From: Chryseobacterium sp. MYb7
GTDB lineage: Bacteria > Bacteroidota > Bacteroidia > Flavobacteriales > Weeksellaceae
Reading direction: 5' to 3'
DNA length: 64,000 nt
NCBI RefSeq assembly: GCF_002979455.1
Contig: NZ_PCOU01000002.1
Coordinates: 124,001-188,000 of the forward strand
The notes under the pieces are model-generated. The model was not told the DNA's origin, searched no databases, and worked only from the letters and a program-made list of their open reading frames with translations. Positions 18,583 through 27,241 of this stretch are shown here, one piece after another. Positions within the stretch are counted from its first letter, which is position 1. The number at the start of each line of letters is the position of its first letter. A program made the translations under genes and the position numbers.

Positions 18583-19725
18583 TCATTCAGTTTCGTTAAT
18601 GGTGGTAATGGTAATAGTCTGGTTGTGTAAGGCACAATCATCAAAAGGCTTCAGAGGGGATATCTCTCCATATGAATAGAAACCTGTAATGATGGTGTCA
18701 GGGCCAAAAACATCTCTTACCATTTCCACTTCTTCAGCAGTCCGGTCTCCTAAAACTAATTTTCTTCCTACACAGCTTACAATAATTCCCATTTTAGGCT
18801 TATTATGAATTATTTCAAGGCATTCACTGGCTGCATCACTGGCTGCATCAATCAACCGGTCCATGTTGGCCTTCATAAATCTTACTTTACTTCCTTCGGG
18901 AAGGTCGCCTGCAAAGACCATCATATTATCTTTCTCATTAATAGAAAGGATGGTACGTACAACAGAAGAGGAGGTGTTGTCAGATTTAAGAGAAAGAGGG
19001 AAAAGAAGTGCTGAACCCGGGAGTTCTTCTGCATATTTTCCGAGATATTTTTTATAAAGATCAAGGGCATTTTTATGATCGATTTCACATAGGATGTTAT
19101 GATGAGAACGGGTAACTGTTCTCTCAAGTCCGAAGCTTTCCCAACCTCCGTATGAAGCATGAGATAATTCCAAATTTTTTCCATAAAAACCAATTACTAC
19201 AATCTGATTAGATGCAGGAACCTGGTTTAGGCCAACTGCTGTTTTTTCAAATTTGTCCCCATCACCTGCCAATCCTCCTGAAATTAACACATGATCAGGG
19301 CGTCCGGAGTTCAGTCCCTGAACCAGCTGACTGCCGTTGACACGACTGCCATCTGATAAAACAAATACCCATTTGAGGTTTTCTTTAGGAAGTTTTTCCA
19401 TTAGGGTTCTCCCGGCTTCGTAGCTGCTAGGAAAATCATCTATATTAATCTGTGAAGTTTTAATATAAGATGTTGAGAAACTGATAATGGTAACGGTTAC
19501 CGTATTATCATATACTTCATTACAGAAAATTTCTCCGGACGATGATGATAAGGTAATCTCTGCATGGGGGAATTTCTCTTTGAGCTGTAAGAAAAAATGA
19601 TTGTCTTCAATAAGATTTCTGGCTCCATATCCTAGGACGAGCTGAGCTTTCTGATAGTCAAGATTTTCATCATTTCTTTCATATCTGAATTCTCCGTTTA
19701 TAAAAAGTAATTTGGCAACTTTCAT
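18583..19725 (-). CDS. FIST domain sensor protein
   Basis: A 380-residue soluble protein with FIST N and FIST C domains, a predicted small-ligand sensor fold often linked to kinases and chemoreceptors. Supporting stretches are FPHAEITLSSSSGEIF near residue 55, HVLISGGLAGDGDKF near 145, and the C-terminal GRKLVLGDRTAEEVEMV and ITGFYSYGEISP. It has no output domain, so it should act through its partners. Its ATG directly follows the stop of the NtrC-type gene and its stop precedes the hybrid kinase start by 1 nt, a tight operon. The ligand is unknown. Confidence 0.87.
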   Translation of the reverse strand: MKVAKLLFINGEFRYERNDENLDYQKAQLVLGYGARNLIEDNHFFLQLKEKFPHAEITLSSSSGEIFCNEVYDNTVTVTIISFSTSYIKTSQINIDDFPSSYEAGRTLMEKLPKENLKWVFVLSDGSRVNGSQLVQGLNSGRPDHVLISGGLAGDGDKFEKTAVGLNQVPASNQIVVIGFYGKNLELSHASYGGWESFGLERTVTRSHHNILCEIDHKNALDLYKKYLGKYAEELPGSALLFPLSLKSDNTSSSVVRTILSINEKDNMMVFAGDLPEGSKVRFMKANMDRLIDAASDAASECLEIIHNKPKMGIIVSCVGRKLVLGDRTAEEVEMVRDVFGPDTIITGFYSYGEISPLKPFDDCALHNQTITITTINETE

Positions 19726-21090
19726 CTAATTGTTATTTAGTTTTTTAGTTTCAGCATGACTAATCAGGTTGTAAATTGTTGATTTGCCTATATCCAGAAA
19801 CTTTGCTGTTTTAATCACATCATTATTATTTTTTTTCAGAAAATGTAGGATGATATCTGTAGTATATTGTTTTAATGTTTTTTGCTCGCCGAGAAAAGAC
19901 TCTGAATCTTTTTCAAGGCTATAAAAACTAATATCATCTGCCATTATCTCAGAATGGTCAGACATTACACATGCCAGATCAATGATAGATTTCAATTCTC
20001 TTACATTTCCGGGGAAATTATAAGCAAGAAGTTTTTTCTTAGCTTCAGCAGATAACCCTAAAGGTTTGATTTTATTTTCCTTTGAAAATAAGTCTATAAA
20101 ATGCCTGGAAAGAATTAAAGTATCCTGTTCTCTTTCACGTAAGGGTGGGAGTTCAATAGGGAGGCCTATAATTCTGTAATACAGATCCTCCCGGAAAGTG
20201 CCCTTTTTTACTTCCTGGGCGAGATTTTTATGGGTTGCTGTAATCACTCTTACATCCAGCTTTATTTTCTGGTTTCCGCCTACTCTTGTAATTTCCCTTT
20301 CTTGTAGAGCTCGGAGCAGTTTACTTTGGATATTGAGATCAAGCTCTGCGATCTCATCCAAAAAAATGGTTCCTCCATTAGCCTGCTCAAACTTTCCGGA
20401 AGCTCTTTCCGCTGCTCCCGTAAATGCCCCTTTTTCATGACCGAAAAATTCGCTTTCTACAAGTTCTTTAGGAATAGCAGCCATATTTACCGCTACAAAG
20501 GGCTTGTTCTTTCTGGGTGAATTATAATGAATGGCTTTCGCGACCACTTCTTTTCCTGTACCCGTTTCCCCGGTAATTGAAACATTAATACTGGATTTTA
20601 GCGCTTTATTTATTTTTGAAAATATACCTTTTATAGATTCGCTTTGTCCAATGATGGTGTTCTCAAAAGTGTATTTTTTTTCAAGTTCATCTTTCAGGTC
20701 TTCCACCTCCTGTTTCAGCGAGATATTTTCTTTCAACCTGATAATAGAGCTCCACAGAAGCTCTTTTGTATGCTCATTTTTTACGATATAATCTTTTGCT
20801 CCCTGTTTGAGAAAATTGATTGCTACCTCTATGTTTTCCTGTCCGCTGATAACGATAATGGGAAGATCAGGATACAGATTTTTGATCTGTTTAAAAAGCT
20901 CATCACCTTGAATATCCGGAAGTCCAAAATCTATACAGATAATATCAGGATTAAGAAAAAGCGCTGAAAGACAGTTTTTTGCTGTGCTGAAAAGTTGTAC
21001 TTCGTAGTCAGGATTTAGCTGGAGATGGTATTTTAACATTTCTCCGAAAAAAGGGTCATCGTCAACTATGAAAATTTTGAAAGTCCCCAT
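19726..21090 (-). CDS. NtrC-family sigma-54-dependent response regulator
   Basis: A 454-residue protein with three parts. The N-terminal receiver (IFIVDDDPFFGEML; phospho-acceptor in PDIICIDFGLPDIQG) spans about residues 1-120. The AAA+ sigma-54 interaction domain has Walker A GETGTGKE, an intact GAFTGA loop and GGTIFLDE. A Fis-type HTH lies at the C-terminus (NDVIKTAKFLDIGKSTIYNLI). It activates sigma-54 RNA polymerase from upstream sites. It heads an operon with the FIST and hybrid-kinase genes. The TTCCA-N5-TGGAA sites about 100 bp upstream of exopolysaccharide genes would suit an activator of this type, but that link is inference; I found no clear -24/-12 promoter there. Confidence 0.92.
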   Translation of the reverse strand: MGTFKIFIVDDDPFFGEMLKYHLQLNPDYEVQLFSTAKNCLSALFLNPDIICIDFGLPDIQGDELFKQIKNLYPDLPIIVISGQENIEVAINFLKQGAKDYIVKNEHTKELLWSSIIRLKENISLKQEVEDLKDELEKKYTFENTIIGQSESIKGIFSKINKALKSSINVSITGETGTGKEVVAKAIHYNSPRKNKPFVAVNMAAIPKELVESEFFGHEKGAFTGAAERASGKFEQANGGTIFLDEIAELDLNIQSKLLRALQEREITRVGGNQKIKLDVRVITATHKNLAQEVKKGTFREDLYYRIIGLPIELPPLREREQDTLILSRHFIDLFSKENKIKPLGLSAEAKKKLLAYNFPGNVRELKSIIDLACVMSDHSEIMADDISFYSLEKDSESFLGEQKTLKQYTTDIILHFLKKNNNDVIKTAKFLDIGKSTIYNLISHAETKKLNNN

Positions 21091-21509
21091 TTGGTTTTAG
21101 TTTTTAATTTATTACTAAAATAATGATTTTTCATTATAAAATGCGTAATAAATAATAATAACTAAATATAAGTATAATGTTTTAATTAAAATGATTATAC
21201 TTATATGTTCTGGTATTATATATTGGTTTATGTTAATATATTGATTAATAACTGTCCGCCCCATAATTGTTTTATATATATTGTTGTAAACATTTACCGG
21301 GCCGTTCAATAATTTCCTTAAGTATTATGATACTGATAACAGTAAAAGATCGTAATAAGAATTAGCTATAGATTGAAATATCCGTAAACTTTATGATGAC
21401 AATATGTAGCCAATGATGAAAAAGGCTTTGGTAATGTTGGATAATGTTATTAGATTTATAATTGATTCTGAATGACAATATTTTATACACCTCTTTAAAT
21501 TTATTAATC
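21091..21509. other. Divergent intergenic region with AT-rich inverted repeat
   Basis: This 419-bp region separates the sigma-54 activator gene (minus) from the pilin operon (plus) and must hold both promoters. It contains a 13-bp perfect inverted repeat, ATATAAGTATAAT (21166-21178) and ATTATACTTATAT (21194-21206), around the loop palindrome TTTTAATTAAAA. No confident sigma-54 or TAnnTTTG element was found. Confidence 0.5.
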
Positions 21510-22052
21510 ATGAAAAAACAAATCTCTATCGTTGCGCTGTCTCTGGGAGCAATCGCCTTAGGAACCAAACAGGTTATGGCACAAAATTCAGAGCAGGTGA
21601 GTACATCAGTAAATATTATTTTATCAGACGTTATTGCAATGGACATTGGCTCTGTTGCTTCAGAAGGCGCTGTAGATTTTAATTATGGGAACACAAAAGA
21701 CTATAATTCAGCAAAAAATGTGACCGTTCCCAATAGTTTAGTCATTATTTCCTCCAAAAATTTTGATGTAAAAGTAAAATCTGAAGGTACACACTTTGTA
21801 AGTGGTGCAAACGTAATTCCTGTAGATATATTACAGGTAAAAGCAATACCGGGCGGAAGTTTGGAGGGAACCCTGAATCAGGTCACTTTATCTACAACTG
21901 ATCAGGTGCTGGTGAGTAATGCAAGTTTAGGTAACAAACATTCTTTAAATATTGCCTATTCTATTTCAGCGGAAAATGCTTCCAAGGTACTTCTGGGAAA
22001 ACCACAGGGAACGTACACCCAAAAAATAACTTATACTGCCACTGCATTGTAA
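21510..22052 (+). CDS. Pilin-like secreted protein 1 of a chaperone-usher-like operon
   Basis: 180 residues from the ATG at 21510. The frame opens earlier, but this ATG begins a good signal peptide (MKKQISIVALSLGAIAL, cleavage after VMAQ). The mature part is a single all-beta domain: a TSVNIILSDVIAMDIGS strand, VDFNYGNTKDYNS, SSKNFDVKVKSEG, and a C-terminal GTYTQKITYTATAL. The last strand resembles the G-strand ending of archaic (spore-coat-U/CsuA-B type) pilins. It is clearly related to the next two genes but more diverged. A 17-bp-stem hairpin follows it, which may attenuate transcription into the rest of the cluster. Confidence 0.7.
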   Translation: MKKQISIVALSLGAIALGTKQVMAQNSEQVSTSVNIILSDVIAMDIGSVASEGAVDFNYGNTKDYNSAKNVTVPNSLVIISSKNFDVKVKSEGTHFVSGANVIPVDILQVKAIPGGSLEGTLNQVTLSTTDQVLVSNASLGNKHSLNIAYSISAENASKVLLGKPQGTYTQKITYTATAL

Positions 22053-22066
22053 GTAAACACCAATTT

Positions 22067-22120
22067 TTTAAATAGAAAAGCCCTTAATATGCAAAAGTAT
22101 TGGGGGCTTTTCTATTTAAA
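22067..22120. terminator. Strong hairpin after pilin 1 (bidirectional terminator-like)
   Basis: TTTAAATAGAAAAGCCC at 22067-22083 is the exact reverse complement of 22104-22120, giving a 17-bp stem with a 20-nt loop. A T-run lies before it and TTTAAA follows. It sits 15 nt after the pilin 1 stop and probably reduces read-through to pilin 2. Confidence 0.7.
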
Positions 22121-22256
22121 CCCAATGAGTAATCCTGTAGTTATTTTACTACATGAACTTCCTTTTTCCACTACAAAGAAACTTTTATCGCCGCTGTAGA
22201 TTTGTAATGTTCAAAAGAGAACAATTAAATAAGAATAACAATTAAATATTACTATC
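22111..22256 (+). repeat. Upstream block of pilin 2, copy 1 of a tandem repeat
   Basis: This 146-bp leader is repeated at 22858-23002 with about five substitutions and one 1-nt indel. It contains a small hairpin (TGTAGT/ACTACA) and a TAGATTTG -7-like element. Together with the following gene it forms a duplicated unit of about 747 bp. Confidence 0.85.
22197..22204 (+). promoter_or_regulatory. Putative flavobacterial -7 promoter element for pilin 2
   Basis: TAGATTTG fits the Bacteroidota -7 consensus TAnnTTTG, 53 bp before the pilin 2 ATG. A clear -33 TTG was not found. The same element is kept in the duplicated copy at 22944-22951. Confidence 0.45.
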
Positions 22257-22802
22257 ATGACAAAACAAATCGTAATCACAGCCTTCACTATTGGAGCAAT
22301 GATGCTAGGAACTAACAATGTTCAAGCACAAAATACAACCGCAACAACAACCGTGAACATTACCCTGAACGATGTAATTTCTATCGACGCAGGAAGTACA
22401 GCAATTGGTAATACGGTTGACTTTAACTATGTTACTGCTACAGACTATAACTCTGATCAAACAATTACTAAAGCCAACTCTTTAAAAGTTACTTCCACAA
22501 AGAACTTTAATGTTAAAGTAAAAGCAGGGGGTGCTAATTTTATGAATGGAACCAACTTAATCCCTGTAAATGTTTTGACTATCAAAGCAGCTACGGCTGC
22601 CGGAACAATGGGCGGAACAAAAAGCGCTGTAGTTTTATCCGCTACGGATCAAACCTTAGTAGCCAATGCTCCTCTTGGAAGTGCATTAACATTGAATTTG
22701 GACTACACCATTCCAGCGGCAAAATCATCATCTTCTGATATTTTAGGTAAGCCTGCCGGAACGTATACACAAACGGTAACTTATACCGCGACTGCTTTAT
22801 AA
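22257..22802 (+). CDS. Pilin-like secreted protein 2
   Basis: A 181-residue secreted protein with a signal peptide ending NNVQAQ. The mature single beta-domain has the same landmarks as pilin 1 (LNDVISIDAGS, VDFNYVTATDYNSDQ, STKNFNVKVKAGG) and the terminal GTYTQTVTYTATAL strand. It is about 88% identical to pilin 3 (21 differences by my count), and their upstream leaders are also near-identical, so the two arose by recent tandem duplication. It is probably a structural subunit of a surface fibre assembled by the chaperone and barrel protein encoded downstream. There are no cysteines, so no subunit disulfide. Confidence 0.72.
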   Translation: MTKQIVITAFTIGAMMLGTNNVQAQNTTATTTVNITLNDVISIDAGSTAIGNTVDFNYVTATDYNSDQTITKANSLKVTSTKNFNVKVKAGGANFMNGTNLIPVNVLTIKAATAAGTMGGTKSAVVLSATDQTLVANAPLGSALTLNLDYTIPAAKSSSSDILGKPAGTYTQTVTYTATAL

Positions 22803-22826
22803 TAAAAAAACACATCAATATATATG

Positions 22827-22858
22827 CCCTCAGTACTTTCCAAGTATTGAGGGTTTTT
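22827..22858 (+). terminator. Rho-independent terminator after pilin 2
   Basis: CCCTCAGTACTT (22827-22838), a 3-nt loop, AAGTATTGAGGG (22842-22853) with one G-U pair, then TTTTT. A classic intrinsic terminator 25 nt after the pilin 2 stop. It suggests that pilin 2 can be a separate transcript. Confidence 0.8.
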
Positions 22859-23002
22859 CTATTTAAACCAAATGAGTAATCCTGTAGTTATTTTACTACA
22901 TGAACTTCCTTTTTCCACTACAAAGAAACTTTTACCGCCGTTGTAGATTTGTAATGTTCAAAAGAGAACAATTAAACAGAATAACAATTAAATATTACTA
23001 CC
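22858..23002 (+). repeat. Upstream block of pilin 3, copy 2 of a tandem repeat
   Basis: 145-bp near-copy of 22111-22256, including the TGTAGT/ACTACA hairpin and the TAGATTTG element at 22944-22951. Each pilin copy therefore carries its own putative promoter. Confidence 0.85.
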
Positions 23003-23548
23003 ATGACAAAACAAATCGTAATCTCAGCCTTCACTATTGGAGCAATCATATTAGGAACTAATAATGTTCAGGCTCAAAATACAACCGCAACCACAACCGC
23101 AACCATTACCCTGAACGATGTCATCTCTATAGATGCAGGAAGTACTGCAATTGGTGGTACAGTTACCTTTAACTATGTTACTGCAATGGACTATAACTCT
23201 GATCAGACGATTACTAAAGCCAACTCTTTGAAGGTTACTTCAACGAAGAACTTTAATGTTAAAGTAAAAGCAGGTGGCCCGAATTTCGTCAATGTTTCAA
23301 ACTCAATCCCTGTAAATGTTTTGACTATCAAAGCTTCCCCAGCTGCTGGAACAATGGGAGGAACAAAAAATGATGTAGTTTTATCTGCAGGAGAAAAAAC
23401 CTTGGTTGCAAATGCTCCGCTTGGAAGTGCATTAACACTGAATCTGGACTACACCATTCCCGCGGCGAAATCATCATCATCTGATATTTTAGGTAAACCT
23501 GCCGGAACGTATACGCAAACAGTAATTTATACCGCGACTGCTTTATAA
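23003..23548 (+). CDS. Pilin-like secreted protein 3
   Basis: A 181-residue near-duplicate of pilin 2 with the same signal peptide and single beta-domain. Differences cluster in mid-domain loops (for example GGPNFVNVSNSIP against GGANFMNGTNLIP), as expected for exposed surface regions. Unlike the first two pilin genes it is not followed by a strong hairpin. The chaperone gene begins 68 nt later, so this copy is probably co-transcribed with the assembly genes. Confidence 0.72.
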   Translation: MTKQIVISAFTIGAIILGTNNVQAQNTTATTTATITLNDVISIDAGSTAIGGTVTFNYVTAMDYNSDQTITKANSLKVTSTKNFNVKVKAGGPNFVNVSNSIPVNVLTIKASPAAGTMGGTKNDVVLSAGEKTLVANAPLGSALTLNLDYTIPAAKSSSSDILGKPAGTYTQTVIYTATAL

Positions 23549-23616
23549 TAAAATTTTAGTTTGCAAAGGTTCCTTTTGCTACGTTTTCAGTCTTATATTA
23601 TTAAACTATTTACACC

Positions 23617-24417
23617 ATGCACAAGTTTATCCACCTTTTCATTTTCTTTATCCTCACAGGGGTTTCCTCACTTCTGGCACAAAGTATTTCTATGTCGCCT
23701 ACACGCTTGTTTTTCACCGGTAACCCAGGAGAAAAAGTAACAAAGACAGTTACGCTTCAAAACAGCTCGGATAAGGATTATGTTTTTAATCTCAACTATA
23801 AAGATTGGGTTAGAGAAGAAGACGGAAATAAGGTTTATCTTGAAGCAGGCAGTTCAAAAACTTCCAATGCCTCCTGGGTATCCACCTTAGAAAACACCGT
23901 AACAGTTCCTGCGAAAAGTACAAAGGAAATTGCAGTAAACATGCAGATTCCGGCAAACGTATCAAATTCTGCCGTTACAAACAGCATGCTGTTTTTTACC
24001 CAGCTTCCCCAGCAGGCAGATAAGACACGTATTCAGAATGGTATTGGTATTATCACATTATTTGAGGTGGGGCTTCACATCTTTTATACTCCACCGGGAA
24101 ACCATGTAAAAAGTTTGGATATTACCAATATTTCAGAGGTGAGTACTGAGAATACAGCGAACAGAAAAGTTGCAGTAAGCATCCATAATGATGGAAACAC
24201 TATCAATGATGCCACCGTTGCGTTTGAACTTACCGACAAAGACAGTGGTAAGGAAATAAAATTACCCGCAATTTCGATCTCGATGCTTCCGGATACTAAT
24301 CAGGTTGTTCGGTTTTCCTTACCAGAGAAAATTTTAGGAAACTTCCTTGGCGTGGTTATTATTAAAATGGCAGAATCCAATGATTTACGTGTAGGAGAAA
24401 AAAACTTTAAATTTTAA
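23617..24417 (+). CDS. Periplasmic chaperone-like protein (pilus assembly)
   Basis: A 266-residue secreted protein; signal peptide MHKFIHLFIFFILTGVSSLL, cleavage after LAQ. The mature part looks like two Ig-like beta domains. The first begins ISMSPTRLFFTGNPGEKVTKTVTLQNSS, the usual opening of fimbrial chaperones, and continues with VTVPAKSTKEIAVNMQIP. The second (about residues 165-265) carries VAVSIHNDGNTINDATVAFEL and ends with MAESNDLRVGEKNFKF. Its place between pilins and the barrel gene is that of the chaperone in chaperone-usher operons. It should cap pilin subunits in the periplasm. I cannot name the donor-strand residues, and similarity to a DUF916-type binding domain is an alternative reading. 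Confidence 0.65.
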   Translation: MHKFIHLFIFFILTGVSSLLAQSISMSPTRLFFTGNPGEKVTKTVTLQNSSDKDYVFNLNYKDWVREEDGNKVYLEAGSSKTSNASWVSTLENTVTVPAKSTKEIAVNMQIPANVSNSAVTNSMLFFTQLPQQADKTRIQNGIGIITLFEVGLHIFYTPPGNHVKSLDITNISEVSTENTANRKVAVSIHNDGNTINDATVAFELTDKDSGKEIKLPAISISMLPDTNQVVRFSLPEKILGNFLGVVIIKMAESNDLRVGEKNFKF

Positions 24418-24426
24418 AATTACGTT

Positions 24427-27231
24427 TTGAAAACACAGAATAGAATATCGATATCAATCCTAAGAAGAACAATCTTATTTTTTGTATTTGTTCTTCTGCA
24501 CTTTTCGTTGGCTTTTGCGCAGGAAAAGAAGGATATCCGAATCTATTTTGAAAATGACAGTGTAGCTGTTGAGAAGGGGTCTACTTTTACTAATTTCCTG
24601 GTTATTGAGAATAAAAGTTCTGAAGAGATTATCATTCAGAATATCTTCCCTCAGGAAAAATATCCGGGATTGCTTTTCTATTCCCAAAATGACTTTACTC
24701 TAGTTGCGGGGCAGTCTAAAAAACTTCCCGTGAAATTGATCGCCAACATGGACTTTATGAAACTGAGATCCAATCAGATTCAATTCCAGGTTTCTTACGC
24801 CACCCCAACGGCCACCAGAACTGAAAGCGCTTCCTTCCTCGTTGCTAAAGGCGAGAATAAAAACATTGCAATTTATACCGCCACATACGAAAATTTCATT
24901 AACCCTGCTTTACCCCAATCCTCAATTCTGCTGATTGTAGAAAACCAAGGTTATAGTAAACGAACCGTTAAGATTGATTTGCAATCCATTCCTGATGGTC
25001 TGGAAATTTTGCCAAAACAACAAACTGTTTCTCTGGAAGGTTTAGAAAAGCAAACGATTGAGATCAAAATTGTAGTCAGAAAACAGAATACACTTTATCC
25101 GGAATTTAATATTAATGCAATTGTGACAGATCTGCTTGACAATAAAATCGTGGGAAGCAACACGCTCTACTTAGTCGTTTTATCACATAATAGACAAATT
25201 GCCCGGGGAAATGAAGAGGTGAGTGGAAATAATTTTGCAGAAATTAGTTATAATGAAAACAGTTCACGTCTCAATTATCTTCAATTGAGAGGAAACACAG
25301 CATTTCGGGTGACAGAGAATTTAAAATCACGCTTCAATATTGGCGCAGATTACTATCTTGAAGACGGTCGTTATAATCTGTATGATACCTGGCTGGAACT
25401 GGAGAGAAAGAATACGGTATTACGGGTGGGAAATGTTAATAGCAGCGATTACGATTACCCGGTTTTCGGAAGAGGAGGGAAGGTTTCTACCAAATTTGGT
25501 AAAAATAATCAGATTGAAATTCTTGCACTTGAAAACAATTATAATCTGTATGGTACTTATTTCCAGCAAACAGAAGGATCTATCATGGGGGGAGCAAAAT
25601 ATGCTTTTGGGAATGCTAAATCTTTCAATGGGAAAGTGTCCTATATTTTCGACCATGATCCGCATCTTAAGATAGATACGCAGGTAGCGAACGCGGTAAC
25701 ATCATTGTTAATTAACGATAAACATACAATCCGTACGGAGGTGGGCCTGAGCCAGGAAAAAGGTCTTTCGAACAACGATGAAAACGCAGGGGCTTCAATG
25801 GGAGCCAATTACGAGGGGAAAATAGGAAAATGGGATATACAATCTGTCAATTCCTTTGCGACCAAAAGTTATGCAGGGATCAAACGGGGATCCTTTTTCT
25901 TAAATCAGCGGATTGGTCTCCAATTTTCTGTTTCTCAGCGCGCTTTTATACAATATCAGAATTCGCAGGTAGAACCTGAATTCCTGAGTTTCCAGAGTGA
26001 GCCAATCCAACCTGAGAATACAGCTAATTTGCGTTATTATTTCAACAGTACAGAAGCTTTGGGACTAGGTTATCAGTTTTCTTTAAAGAAGTGGAATTTC
26101 CTACTTTATCCAAAGGTTGAAAAACAAAAAACAGCTAATTTTTACACATCACAGGAACTTTTTTCTTACCGGCTGGAAGCCAACATCAGTACTACATTAG
26201 GAGCACACGGATTGAACCTGACGGCAGAATATTCTTATTCAAAAGAAAACAATAAACCAGACTGGTTCAACAGTTTGAAAACAACTTTATCTTACAGATA
26301 TAAAACATTCTCCCTCAATGGAACAGCCCAATGGAATGCAACCAGTGTCTTTGATTTAAATTCTTATTATGATGTAAACCATAATTTCGCCAACTATAAT
26401 GTATACGCCTCATATAATTTCCAGATGCTAAATCATAGTCTGACCGGATCTTTTTCAGTAGGAGCCTTCTATTCGGAACTTTATAAAAATCTAAACAGCA
26501 ATATCACCGGTAATCTGGAATATAAGATTTCACCTTCATGGTCCACCACGGGGTATTTTAATCTTTCCGGTTATAAATCTACGGCTGAATATGCAAGCAG
26601 TGGCAGTTATTACCAGTTCAGAGTGGGGATTAAAAAATATTTTACCACAGCTACGGCTCTCGGAAATCATAAAGTGGCGCTCCAGTTCTTTGAAGATAAA
26701 AATTTCAATGGACTTCTGGAGTCCGGTGAATCTGTACTTGCTAATGAAATTGTAAAACTGGACAATTATGTAGCGATGACGGATAAGAATGGAAAAGTAA
26801 TTTTTCAGAATGTGCCTGAAGGTACTTACACACTGAAGGTGAACGAAAGTGCGGGTTCCCGGTTGATGATGGATCCTGTCATTATGGTACATAACAATAT
26901 CAACCGTAAAGTGGGCTTGGTAAAAAACATCAGGGTAAGCGGGAAATTAACTGAGATCAAACAAGCTTACGATACTGTAGATACGGATGTAACAGGAATT
27001 TTGGTATATGCAAAAGCTGAAGATGGTAAAATTTACACCGTAGTGGTTAATCAAAAAAATGAGTTTGAGTTTTTCCTGAAAGATGGAAAATACAACCTCT
27101 ATATTGAAAATGACAAATTCAGCTATACACAACCCGCCCAAACTATTCAGGTGACAAAAGAAGGTTACTCGAAAACCGTGGTTTTTGAATATAAGAAGAA
27201 AGACACCACCATTAAGGTGAAAAAGTTTTAA
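24427..27231 (+). CDS. Usher-like outer-membrane barrel protein with Ig-like and SdrD-B-like domains
   Basis: 934 residues, starting at a TTG 9 nt after the chaperone stop. The TTG is supported because it precedes a complete signal peptide (RRTILFFVFVLLHFSLAFAQ) and no in-frame ATG lies nearby. Residues about 32-265 look like two Ig-like domains (FLVIENKSSEEIII; LIVENQGYSKRTVKIDL). From about 270 to 750 alternating aromatic/polar strands (LKSRFNIGADYYLEDGRYNLYDTW, KNTVLRVGNVNSSDYDYP) suggest a large beta-barrel. The C-terminal part has an SdrD-B-like domain (FFEDKNFNGLLESGESVLANE; NVPEGTYTLKV). Position and architecture suggest a fibre-exporting usher, though I see no canonical usher sequence signature. 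Confidence 0.6.
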   Translation: MKTQNRISISILRRTILFFVFVLLHFSLAFAQEKKDIRIYFENDSVAVEKGSTFTNFLVIENKSSEEIIIQNIFPQEKYPGLLFYSQNDFTLVAGQSKKLPVKLIANMDFMKLRSNQIQFQVSYATPTATRTESASFLVAKGENKNIAIYTATYENFINPALPQSSILLIVENQGYSKRTVKIDLQSIPDGLEILPKQQTVSLEGLEKQTIEIKIVVRKQNTLYPEFNINAIVTDLLDNKIVGSNTLYLVVLSHNRQIARGNEEVSGNNFAEISYNENSSRLNYLQLRGNTAFRVTENLKSRFNIGADYYLEDGRYNLYDTWLELERKNTVLRVGNVNSSDYDYPVFGRGGKVSTKFGKNNQIEILALENNYNLYGTYFQQTEGSIMGGAKYAFGNAKSFNGKVSYIFDHDPHLKIDTQVANAVTSLLINDKHTIRTEVGLSQEKGLSNNDENAGASMGANYEGKIGKWDIQSVNSFATKSYAGIKRGSFFLNQRIGLQFSVSQRAFIQYQNSQVEPEFLSFQSEPIQPENTANLRYYFNSTEALGLGYQFSLKKWNFLLYPKVEKQKTANFYTSQELFSYRLEANISTTLGAHGLNLTAEYSYSKENNKPDWFNSLKTTLSYRYKTFSLNGTAQWNATSVFDLNSYYDVNHNFANYNVYASYNFQMLNHSLTGSFSVGAFYSELYKNLNSNITGNLEYKISPSWSTTGYFNLSGYKSTAEYASSGSYYQFRVGIKKYFTTATALGNHKVALQFFEDKNFNGLLESGESVLANEIVKLDNYVAMTDKNGKVIFQNVPEGTYTLKVNESAGSRLMMDPVIMVHNNINRKVGLVKNIRVSGKLTEIKQAYDTVDTDVTGILVYAKAEDGKIYTVVVNQKNEFEFFLKDGKYNLYIENDKFSYTQPAQTIQVTKEGYSKTVVFEYKKKDTTIKVKKF

Positions 27232-27241
27232 ATTTAAAAGT

